Of a stretch of 64,000 nt of DNA, positions 23,150 through 33,353 are shown in pieces. A model generated the notes under the pieces. The model was not told the DNA's origin. It searched no databases and was given only the letters and a program-made list of their open reading frames with translations. Numbering within the stretch: position 1 is the first letter of the stretch; every line of letters starts with the position of its first letter. The stretch spans positions 421,294 to 485,293 of the forward strand of contig VXAU01001245.1 of assembly GCA_013399695.1 (NCBI GenBank), read 5' to 3'. Source of the stretch: Formicarius rufipectus (taxonomy: Eukaryota > Chordata > Aves > Passeriformes > Formicariidae). A program made the translations under genes and the position numbers.

Positions 23150-23730
23150 GCTTGGAGAGAGATTAGTGATGGAGCTTCTGAAGGATCACTTCTGGGACCA
23201 ATCCAATTCATGGCTTTTTATGATATTGACACAAACCCAAAATTATGCTGATAAAATTATGGCTCACCCAAAGAAGGGAGATACCATCAGATGACAAACT
23301 GGGATATGGCACAGAAAGAACCAAGTGACCTTTTGAATCTGAGTCTGAAGCACATGTTGTCTTTTAATATTTCAAAATATTAAGATCATGTATAGAATTA
23401 ATAACCAGAAGTTTTGGGACATGCTCAGATTTCATGAGTTGGAAATTACAAAGTGGGAGAAAGATACAGGATATCTGAGTTGTCAGTGTAATAGATACAT
23501 GAAAAAGTAAGTGTAATCTTAGAAATTATATCAAGCAAGTGAAAGAAATAAAGTACTAACAGTAAGGTACAAGGCATGGCTTGTAGACATCTGAGCAAGT
23601 AGGTTCAGGAAACAAAAACTAAAGTAGAACAGATGATGATGGGAATGGATAGTTTGTAATAAAAAAGGGATTAACAGAATTTGTCTGGTTTAGCCTCGGT
23701 AAGCCAAGGGTAAGAGGGCAGAAGTTCTGG
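23150..23730 (+). mobile_element. Possible ancient CR1 ORF2 remnant
   Basis: Scattered matches in the right order suggest a very old CR1 in plus orientation: GGGACCAATCCAATTCATGG with GATATTGACAC (RT region 'GLL...DIDT', about 23196-23233), GCTGATAAAATTATGGCTCA where CR1 has the F-A-D-D-T-K-L region (about 23248-23267), and TCTGGTTTAGCCTCGGTAAG near 23684 where CR1 has 'ctgttcagcctggagaag'. Divergence is high and no frame survives, so this is tentative. Confidence 0.4.
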
Positions 23731-24557
23731 AAGTTCACAGTGTAGCCTGGGGAAGGCAGGTGGGAGAGAAGAAGAGGTCTTCCAGCCAAAGAGCCATTTT
23801 GGCTTTAGAGCATAGCCAAGACATACTGAACTTCCTTTTAATTTTCAGACTTCAGACAGTCAGAGCAGGGACATTCTGGGACAACCTTTCAAATAGATTT
23901 GTGGGACAAGAAACACAAGTGGTTTTATGATGGACTGTGATCAGTTTAAGAAAAGGGTGTATTATGTTTCTTGCAATAAAGGGGATTGTTAACTGCCTTT
24001 TTATCTCTCACTTGGCATTAAAGGCTCAAATAAATATTTCCAGCAGCAGTTGAACCAATGAAACCTGTTTTTCCAGAGGTTTCTGTCCTGGGGAAGGACT
24101 CTCCTGTAGACTCTGATGTTTGAAGAGAAACTACTTGCTGCCCATCCTCCCATAGAGGCATTCCTGGATTTCCCTACCAGGCTGCCAGTTTCACATTAGT
24201 GAGGAATCTATTTCCTCTTTCAAATTTGGTTCAAACTGGCTAGCAGGTTTTTGTAAGAGATGTGTAACAGTAGGAAGATATTGACTCACTTCTTTCGAAA
24301 AACAGACCAAAACCCCAAAGCTGTTGGGAGAATACATTTCTTATGTTCGCGTTGATTCAGCTGGGAGGCTTAAGCAACATCAGACCCAACTTGCTTTCCA
24401 GTAGAATAAATACCTCATTGCTCTGACAAACTCTCTGGTAATGGGAAATTGTGTAAGCAGCCTACTGCTCCGCTGGAGTCCTTGTTCTGTCAACCTTGTT
24501 GCTCTTTAGATACACAGGAAGAAGCAGACTATTCCATAACAACGCTGAGTAACTTAC
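23731..24557. other. Non-genic stretch
   Basis: Nothing recognised. The segment 24340-24557 carries a few more CpG dinucleotides than its surroundings, next to the exon candidate. Confidence 0.45.
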
Positions 24558-24616
24558 TTTCTTGACATAGGCGGAGTCATACTGGTTGTTCTCTGGCTCA
24601 CATTTTATCTTCAGGC
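24558..24616 (-). other. Candidate internal coding exon (59 nt), unassigned
   Basis: On the minus strand a strong acceptor (GGATTTTGTCTTTCTTAG, complement of 24617-24634) is followed by 59 nt and a consensus GTAAGTT donor (complement of 24551-24557). After two bases completing a split codon, the frame gives LKIKCEPENNQYDSAYVKK with phase 0 at the donor. Third positions in the second half are mostly C or G, unlike the surrounding sequence, and the 'IKCEPE' segment has the form of a SUMO-acceptor motif (hydrophobic-K-x-E). I do not recognise the protein. If genuine, it is one exon of a minus-strand gene whose other exons lie mostly outside. This is the best exon candidate in the window, but still unproven. 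Confidence 0.35.
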
Positions 24617-26324
24617 CTAAGAAAGACAAAATCCAGGAAATAATACAATGTGGAAGAACAAGGAATTAATAAGTAACTGTAATTGACTCACGTTATTATT
24701 TACAAGTAAAAGCTCATGAATGAAGCTGCCCAGAATCTGTCTGTATTTTTGTTCTGAATGAAAAATAACTCCCCTAAAAATATTTTGGTGTTTTTCTTTT
24801 CCTTGTCCCCTCTAATTTACAGGGGACTGGTTGCAACTTATGTTTATGTAGTCCTAGCCTAAATCACAGGTTGCCATTTTTTGTGCTGTTAAATGAAGCC
24901 TCTGTTACATTTCAGATCTCCTGAACTATACACCATGGGAAGCAGATGGATAAAGCATTACTTCAGAAGTACTGACATCCAGCACAGACACTGAAATGTT
25001 GAATCTTGAAGACATTTGCATTTGCTTTTTCAGTTTGCTGCCCAACCTGTCTTCCTGCCTTCATATTTATCCCCATGGCAAGCACTTTCAACCATAAACT
25101 CATAAAAGTATGACTTTATGTGTGAGAGAGAGTATGAAAGAAAGGAGTGGTCAAAGAAAGTGTTTGAAGGGACCTAAATTTATTCTTTGTTGGTGTGACC
25201 GTGGAATCGAGGAACAGTAGATTAATGCCAAGTTATAAAAGAAAGGCTGTAGGTGGAAAACCAAATGGGTTTGGTAGGAATGGCTGTGAACACAGGCTGC
25301 GTGTTCCTGGCTTGCACATTACTGAGCATCCTGAAGTCTTGTTTAGTCGGGTCGTTATGATCTGGGAATGCAAGTGATCACCTGTATCCTGAGCAGGCAA
25401 TGACACCGTGCATATGGCTCGCAGAAACGCTGTATGAATGAGAGCTGGTATACTTTTGGTGCTGGCTGTGAGCAAAAGCAATTTCTGCTCATACAGCAAG
25501 GGTGTCATGTGGATGGAGATGACATGCATGTTTTAGACTGCAGTTTTAAAGCCTCTGCCCATAAGACCTGTTCCTGTTCCTAGCATAATTGTGGTAAAAA
25601 CTCCACTGACTTAATTGCTGTAGGAGCAAAGAATACCACCTTTTGAAGACAATAAGAATTATTACTGACTTTGCACTCAAAGCAATATATCCATGTATTA
25701 TTAATGTTTAATTCAACATGTCCTGTTAACATAGAAATCCAAACAATTTTGAGATGCTAAGCAGAAACAACAAGCCTTTTAATTATTCTTTTCTGTCATT
25801 CATTTGAAATCTTATTGAAGCACAGCAATCTAGTTGTGGAAGACCTAGGAGATATTGCAAAATAATACACAGGCACAACAGACTACAGTGGTTCCAGAGG
25901 GTGCCAGAGTCTGATGCTGTCTGAAAGACCCTAGATAAGGCCTCCTCATGCTCCTTATTTCTAGTACCTGTAATAACAGTGTGAGGTCTTGAATCAGCTT
26001 TGTATCCACATTCTGTCCCTGCATATCAGCTCTCCCAGAAATGTGTTTTAATCAAAGGCTTTTCTGGGGAAAAAAAAAAAAAAAAGAAGTTGGTCATTTT
26101 TCTTTCTAAGATAATTGCCTACATGTAGACTGTAAAATGTCACATTACCATACAAAAACCCTTTAAGAAAACACTGAGCCCTGTTGAAAGCATATTCTGT
26201 TAAGGAATTCAGCTGTCTTCTGTGTTTATTAACATTTAAACCTAGTTCCATGAGTCTGGAAATGTTTTAGCAGTGCCCAACTTACAAGTTTTGTCTTGAG
26301 ATAGAAATAGAACATCTTTGTCAG
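24617..26324. other. Non-genic stretch with poly-A run
   Basis: A homopolymer A run lies at about 26070-26085. The rest is without recognised genes or repeats. Confidence 0.5.
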
Positions 26325-26440
26325 GAGTATTTCATCCCTGCTTTGCAACTGAGAAGCCTGAGACATGGCAAGGGTAAGTGGCTTGGTCAAAGTGCTGTGA
26401 CAGCACTGGGTAGACAGATTTGGGATACTGCCTGCAGATT
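26325..26440 (+). mobile_element. MIR-like ancient SINE fragment
   Basis: The string CTTTGCAACTGAGAAGCCTG, then GGGTAAGTGGCTTGGTCAAAG and CACTGGGTAGACAGATTTGG, follows the MIR core order 'gatgaggaaactgag ... gtgacttgcccaaggtcac ... gcagagctgggattcgaac'. It is highly diverged. The 124-codon frame that begins here (26343-26717) is therefore not taken as a gene. Confidence 0.5.
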
Positions 26441-29400
26441 CTGTGGTTTTATTGGAAAGACATTCCTTCCCACTGACTTCTCAGCATTCCTCTGTCTTTC
26501 TCGAAGGACTCTGCATGGAAATAAACTAATCTTTTCAAATTCATTCATTCCTGCCACTGGGTGCTACCTGCTGCCAGAACCTTCCTGGTCACATCATTAT
26601 CCCTGCCACTGCCAGCAGTGTGCTGCAGAGGATTATGCAGCAGGCACAGATGAACCACTAAATAAATCCTGTTTTCCTATAGATAGTATCAGAAAGGAAG
26701 GACAAAGAGCAAAATGAGGGAGTATCACAGAGAGAGACATAGCTATTCCTGAGCTCAAATGTCTTTTGCTGTTTTGAGTTGATGGCTACAATGCTGTAGA
26801 TGCAGCTCAGAATTGGAATTAACTCCCCAGAGCTGTAAATGAACATTAATTAGAGCTTCTCTGCAATAAAATGAGATCTTCTCATCCATTTTAAGACTGG
26901 ATGAGTCAAAGAAAATAATTCCTTCTTTGGCAGACATATAGGCAGGATGTTAATTAATAGGGCTTGTAATTTTTATGATTCTTTGACAGTGTCCTTCAAA
27001 CCCCTGCAGATTTAATGGACCTACAGTCCTTTTGCTCAGGAGTATTAGAGGATAGTTTTACTGTTTATGCTATAGCCAGCAGGGATATGAATACTTCATC
27101 AGCAAATTGTGAATACTGCACTCTTGGTTTTGATTCTGCCTCTGTGTTTCATCTGAGGTCAATATTTTTCAAGGCAGAAACTAACATTAAGCAACGTATA
27201 TTCATATTTTGAGAATTTTGCTGGATGGAAATGTGGCTACTTTTATGTGGAAGCCTTTCATACAGATTTAAATACCAACACCATATTTTTTCCCTACAGT
27301 CCACTCAAGTTAATGATGACATTACTTGAATATTTGACATTGTCCATATTTAGGGTTGGAGAAATAATCTGCTACCCTGGCTTTGACAACTAAAGGGTAT
27401 TAGGAGCTTCCAAGCATTACGGGTTTCTTCTCTCGATGATGACTCTCCTCAAATGAATAAACCTGCCAAGAATGATGGTACCCTGTGTACTGTGTGAGAT
27501 CCCTTTAATAAGCTTCTAAATGCATGTACATACCCCTCAGTAGACTGATGCAGAGATCCTCAACTGATAACAATAACTCTACTAACTCTAGAACTGAAAG
27601 AGGTATAGGTTTGTGCTCCACTTAAAAAAACCTGCTAAGGTAAAAAAAAACCCCATGAGGGTCTACAGTTCCAGAGAGACCTCTTTGCAAACATACAAAG
27701 AAAACAATTTTCTAGTCATACTTCTGTCAGATTTCTGTCTTGTGGGGCAAGTGGTGAGGAGTGATCCAGGAGGAGCTGTGAAAGGAAGATGGAACTTTCT
27801 CAAATCATGTGTGCATCTGTGTGTGAGAGGTTGGAGAGGTGAAGTCTTGTTTGTCCATTGGGTACCTCAGTCAGGATACGTCTGAATTCAAATTAGTGAC
27901 ATGTTCAGAGATGCGTCCTAACTCGATTTAAAGTCTCATTTTGCCACTAGTTCAGAGCAACACAGAGCCCAGCATAAGCTCATTTTCTCCATCCCCTTAG
28001 CTGTATTTTGCTCCCATTCTGATCTGCACTCTTGTGAGATCAATATTGCACACTGTACCCAGTGTAGCTAATTTTAAACATGGACATATCTCTGTGCTAC
28101 ACAATAGTCAGTGGGATGGCTGTATACTCAGCATGGCACTCCTGTTGTCACTTGCCATGCTAAAATCTCTCCACGAGAACTGAGTCTACCACAACCAGGA
28201 GGCAATCAGAGCTCTATTGTGGTTCATTAGGAACAATAAGCCCTGCTATGCCCACATCCCATCTGATGTGTTGCTCTTGTATTCCTGTTATTTCCTGTTT
28301 TATTTCCTCCCCACTACTTCCTGCCTCTTTGCTGTAACTTATGCAATGTATAGCTGAAACCCCTGGGGCACAAGGTCATGTAAGATGCCCAGCACAGTCT
28401 GGGGCATGGTCAGACACTGCACTTGAGATAAGCCTTTCTTACGGTAAGAAGCTCTTCTGATCCCTGTTTGTTTGATCCAAGCAGTGTGAAGATTGATCTA
28501 GGTAAGAATTCTTTCCACTGGGAAATACTGTATTTCAAAAGTGAATTACACCTGAAAGAAGGGCAAGATTTTCAGTCCCCAACAAGATCCCTTTGGACAA
28601 AAGGAGTGACATGGATATGCTCTCCAGAGCAGCCTCACAATCAGCTGTGGGTCCAGTGCCATCACTGCTTGAATAAACGCCATAGACTTAATTTCTGATT
28701 GCTGCCTTTGCCGTGAGGAATATATTGAAGATACTAGAGGGGGGAACTAGGACCCAGTGTGATCCATCAGTCCCAGGTCAGAAGAGCCATTTGACAGGAG
28801 TATGGGGAGAGAGTGCCCTGAAGCTTTTAGAACAGGAGCTGACCCCTGCTCACTCCAGAGTTAAAAGCCAGGAAGGACATTATCTGCCTTTGATTTGCTT
28901 GACAAAGTGAAAGCCCGTGTACTGAGACAGAGACTTTAATTTCAGAACCAGGTTCTATTTGGTGCATAAAAGCACCTGCAGAGTCAATAGCTGGACTAAA
29001 ATGGCAGAGACTCTCTTTGCCTGTACTTAGCTATAAATGTATCATCAACTAGACCTGGGTTATTTCCTAAATTACATTTTCTGCTTAAAGGATCCAGTCG
29101 GTTCAAGTGATTGTTTAAAAAATTATTTTGGTGGGAGATAGCTTGTTGTTTTAAGTGCTTTAAAAACATCAGGTTGAATGAAAACTGGTGTCAGCTATCA
29201 ATGAAACAAACCCACAATCCTCTTCTTCAGATCTCTTTCCCTCTAACAGAAGACAGTACATTCTTTAGTGTACAGCATTTCTGCAGTGAGGTATATTCTA
29301 GTAGTTTTCCTTGCTTTGGATCTGGGCTGAGAGCTGAGATAAAGTATCTGCCTCAGTTATATAGAAAGAGAGGGAAAATCCTTCAAAGCTGACAATAAAG

Positions 29401-30104
29401 ATGAGGGAGATGGAAAGGATTGGACTTATTCTCAAAGTGTTGTGCCAAGGTCTTCTACAAGCTAGATTTAGCAACGAATGGGGGGGATAGCATCCTGGAG
29501 ATAACAGTATCTTTAGAAGCAGAGTATCTGTTACAGTGCTATCAAGAAACTGACAAGAGTTTGGAGTTCTGTCACAGTAAATGCTGCGGTTGTTTTGGTC
29601 TTGACCCACAGCTTCAATAAACATGGCAATCTTGGTCTTGGTTTATAGGTGAAGATCATTCAGATGTATATGAAGATGAATGCGGGTGTCATTTCTCTTT
29701 GCATGATAGTACCAGCCATTTAGAGACTCCAAAAAGATGATGGTGTGGGAAGTTATTGTCTTAGAATTTCCCACTTCTCAATGTTTTTATAGACCGCTGG
29801 ACAGCATATACACAAATATTTCACTGTGCAAGAATTAATGCTTTTAAAAAATAAAGCAGATGGTAATATTCACTGTGTTTATGAATTGCAGTTTGTAAAG
29901 ACTACCGTTCCCAGTATGTGATATCACATACATGCTCAAGCAAAGGATCTTTATAGTATAGCAAAGAAGCAGCAGCCACATTCACCAGATGATAAGCACA
30001 GAAGCACTTTTTCCATAATTCAAATGGAAGCTTACAAGTTGGTTTCGAAACTATGAAGTGAGTTCTAAATATTCTGTGTGCAAAGAGCTTGATGTCTTGG
30101 TAAA
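26441..30104. other. Non-genic stretch
   Basis: AT-rich sequence without recognised genes or repeats. A 17-nt AG...GTAAGA segment at 28484-28500 was noted but is too short to mean anything. Frames in this stretch do not exceed 108 codons and have no recognisable content. Confidence 0.5.
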
Positions 30105-30151
30105 CCAACCTGTCCTGTTCTGTCCTGTTCTCTCCTGTCCTGTCCTATTCA
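30105..30151 (+). repeat. Pentamer microsatellite (CTGTC/CTGTT)n
   Basis: Imperfect repeats of TGTCC and TGTTC run from about 30105 to 30151, only about 60 bp from the assembly gap. Confidence 0.8.
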
Positions 30152-30211
30152 CTAGCTGATCTGGCAGCTTAGCAGTTAAGGCCCATATCTAAATAAGGTA
30201 GAAATCAAAAA

Positions 30212-30664
30212 NNNNNNNNNNNNNNNNNNNNNNNNNNNNNNNNNNNNNNNNNNNNNNNNNNNNNNNNNNNNNNNNNNNNNNNNNNNNNNNNNNNNNNNNN
30301 NNNNNNNNNNNNNNNNNNNNNNNNNNNNNNNNNNNNNNNNNNNNNNNNNNNNNNNNNNNNNNNNNNNNNNNNNNNNNNNNNNNNNNNNNNNNNNNNNNNN
30401 NNNNNNNNNNNNNNNNNNNNNNNNNNNNNNNNNNNNNNNNNNNNNNNNNNNNNNNNNNNNNNNNNNNNNNNNNNNNNNNNNNNNNNNNNNNNNNNNNNNN
30501 NNNNNNNNNNNNNNNNNNNNNNNNNNNNNNNNNNNNNNNNNNNNNNNNNNNNNNNNNNNNNNNNNNNNNNNNNNNNNNNNNNNNNNNNNNNNNNNNNNNN
30601 NNNNNNNNNNNNNNNNNNNNNNNNNNNNNNNNNNNNNNNNNNNNNNNNNNNNNNNNNNNNNNNN
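30212..30664. other. Assembly gap (453 N)
   Basis: This is a run of unknown bases. Frames that appear to cross it have no meaning. The right edge begins CCACCCCGCAAACTG and a C-rich stretch, so the missing sequence may be GC- or repeat-rich; that is inference. Confidence 0.99.
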
Positions 30665-31864
30665 CCACCCCGCAAACTGAAACCCCAGACAGTCTCCTTC
30701 CCCCACCCCAGTGAATTACTGTCACCAGGTAACACCTTTCTGCTTTTTTTGTTAGAGGCAATGGATGAAGATAGGCCTATTCACCCCTCATTCTGGTGGT
30801 AGGGGAAAGAAAAATTCCACTAGATTCTAAAACTATAACAAGGACTCAAATAGAAAATCTAAAAGAACAACATGATGGAGAAAGAGGTTTTAGCCAAACA
30901 GATTTGCTAAGAGTTTCTTTTGCAGATAGATTTCATTGAGTGGGAAATAAACAAACATTTAATATTTTCATCTTTAAGGAAAGGAATAAAAGCAGAAATG
31001 TTGCTAATCTGACAGTTCTGAAACTCCCAGTTCTCCAAGCAAGAGGCTCAAACCCAAATATGTTTGTAGAAATTGATCCAAAGAGAAAAGAATATTTTGT
31101 CCAGCTTTTACTCTAGTAGGAAGCTGTTATGTTACCTTGTTTTCAAGTGAGTAAGAGATGAACTAAAAGTCTTTTAACTTTCAAAAAGTGTTCCTGCAAC
31201 TTGGACTAAAGCACTATGGGAAAATCTCCAGAACTAGCAGTCAAATCTTTGGAAAAACTCCGGCAACTTTGCATCCCATGCCCTCTTTCCTCCCCTCAAA
31301 ACCCAAACAAAACCAAACCAAAAAAATGAGCAAACAAGTGAACGAAAAACAAAACAAAACAAACCCGGAAGGTTAAGGGTAAAAGGAAAAAGAAGGCCTG
31401 TAATCAGGTTTTGTCTGCATGGGATGAAATCTTGTAGATGGAGTGCCAGCATAGTAAACAAAACCCCACAGGCCTGTTTTTCTGAGAACAAGTTGCTCTC
31501 AGAGGGCTATTGTTTTCATTCAAGAATATTGTGCTCCGGCAATGAAAGGTTCATGTGTTTGATGCATTCTGTTGTTTGTCAGTGAAAATGCCTTATCATG
31601 CATTTGTCACCCAGCCGAATTCAGACCCAGGTCTCCTCTAAGTGACTAATGCTATCACCTTTCAGTCTGTGACTGACAAACTCACAATCCTGTATTACTG
31701 TCAGAATTGTGGGCATGCTGAAATATTAAAAGCTCTTTCTTGTTCCATCAGAGGAATAATTAACCTTTTGATCCATTTCGCAGAATTCTGTACCCTGGGT
31801 TGTTTGTTTCATGTTAATGAAATTCAATCTTTGTGCAACAACAGAGGCTTCTTAAGTCTTACAA
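30665..31864. other. Non-genic stretch with A/C-rich run
   Basis: AAAC-type simple sequence lies at about 31296-31370 and makes chance frames on both strands. No gene is seen. Confidence 0.5.
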
Positions 31865-32012
31865 TTCTTCAGCAGAGACTGGGAACGGAAACCTGATCTC
31901 ACAAGTATGGTCTGGAGCCTTGTTGTCAAGGTCATTCAGCCTTTCTTGAACAGAAAGGAACTTCAGGGTAAAAAGCAGGAATATAAACTGTTTATTTTTG
32001 ACCATTTATTGG
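31865..32012 (+). repeat. Copy A of a diverged ~150-bp direct repeat
   Basis: This segment aligns over its length with 33204-33353 in the same orientation, roughly three quarters identical by eye. Shared anchors include TTCTTCA.CAGAG.CTGGGAA, GATCTCACAA, TGTCAAGGT, TTAGCC/TCAGCC and TATTGG. The first 40 bp resemble the distal part of MIR; the rest is not a family I can name. Confidence 0.7.
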
Positions 32013-33139
32013 AAAAAAGATGTTTTTTTCATCTTCATCTTTAGTATTAGGTCTATAACAGTCCTATAAACAGTCTCTTGTCAAACAAGTGTCTCAAAGC
32101 AATCCCATGAAAATATCTTCTATTCTTAACTCTGCATTGGAGAATAGCTGGGAGGTCAGTGTTGAACTAATTATATTAGAGATTATTCTGGATATTTATA
32201 AGCTGTGTATGAATTTGGTTCAGCTCTGTATATCAAGAACATGTGTAGATCAGGATTAGTGGTAAATTCTTTGAAGGATATGGATAGATGATATTCAGTC
32301 TGAGAGCTGAGGATAGCACAGTGAAAGAGTGATAATGACACTAGATTCTGATTGTTAAAATAGTAGAGCTGGGCACCAAAGATGCTAAAACAGCCAAGCT
32401 GGCAGGGCAGAGTTGTTTTTCAAAGCACAGTTTGTGATGTTATGCCATGTAATAGAACATATGAGGAAAAGAGGCTGTCTCGCTCTTTGCAGCAATTTTC
32501 CACAGCCATTTTACTCGCTCAGTTCCCTTGCGTGGGAGACATGCAATTTCCATGACTCCAGAACATGTGTTTCATTGCTTGAAGTAGATCAGTTCTGTGC
32601 TCTGGTGGTGAATGGGTTATGACTACAGAATGGTGATCTCATCAGTCTTTTTAATTCCTTTTTTGGTTTTGATAGGCTGTATGGTAGGCAACTTGCCGTT
32701 TATGCATTTACAACTCTTGCACTTTTAACAAAACTATTGAAAACAATCTTTCATTAAATATGGTTCAGGTAACACCAGAAGAATTTCACAGAAGCATTTT
32801 TGGAACTTCTTTTGATTGCCAGACTGGTGGAGACAGGTGGCTTCGTGTGCCAGTGCATGAGAGTGTGAGAGTTTTTTCTACGTTCCTGGGTGTAACCTAG
32901 GCCTGTACAGGCTGGTAAAGCTGAGAGATCAGTTTGTATCCCAATATATCAGCACTTGCAGTGCAGGCTCTAAACACAAATACAGAGGCACAGCAGAAAA
33001 TAAAATCCTTTGAAAAGCTGCAAGACAAAAATGGGATTGTTTTTGTGTCTATGTGAACAGGCAGCAAGACCCAGTGCTTGCCTTACAATTTAAAATGTAA
33101 TAAATTGTACAAAGCTGGGTGTGACTGTCATAGTACCCC
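32013..33139. other. Spacer between the two direct-repeat copies
   Basis: No gene or repeat recognised. The frame at 32413-32622 is short and featureless. Confidence 0.5.
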
Positions 33140-33203
33140 TTTCACACTGATGGAAATTGAGACAACAGAGAAAGAAAGTGACTAGCTTGAGATGATACAG
33201 CAG
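33140..33203 (+). mobile_element. MIR-like core fragment upstream of repeat copy B
   Basis: GATGGAAATTGAGACAACAG and AGTGACTAGCTTGAGATGAT match the order of the MIR core ('gatggggaaactgaggcac', 'agtgacttgcccaaggtcac'). It runs straight into the direct-repeat segment, so both are probably parts of one old SINE-like element. Confidence 0.5.
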
Positions 33204-33353
33204 TTCTTCAACAGAGTCTGGGAATGGAAACTCGATCTCACAAATACAGTTTGGAGTTTTAATGTCAAGGTTACTTAGCCTTGTCTAAACAGAAATAAAT
33301 TGCAGAAAAGAGAACTTAAACTATTTCCCATTTAATTTTGAATTGTCTATTGG
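33204..33353 (+). repeat. Copy B of a diverged ~150-bp direct repeat
   Basis: The partner of 31865-32012, 1.3 kb away and in the same orientation. It extends the similarity about 100 bp beyond the MIR-like part, so it may be another member of an ancient repeat family or part of an old local duplication. Confidence 0.7.

Noticed and set aside
26343..26717. 124-codon plus frame
   Set aside because: Begins in a MIR-like repeat and shows no recognisable domain.
30176..30761. Three minus-strand frames of 176-190 codons
   Set aside because: They consist almost entirely of unknown residues from the assembly gap.
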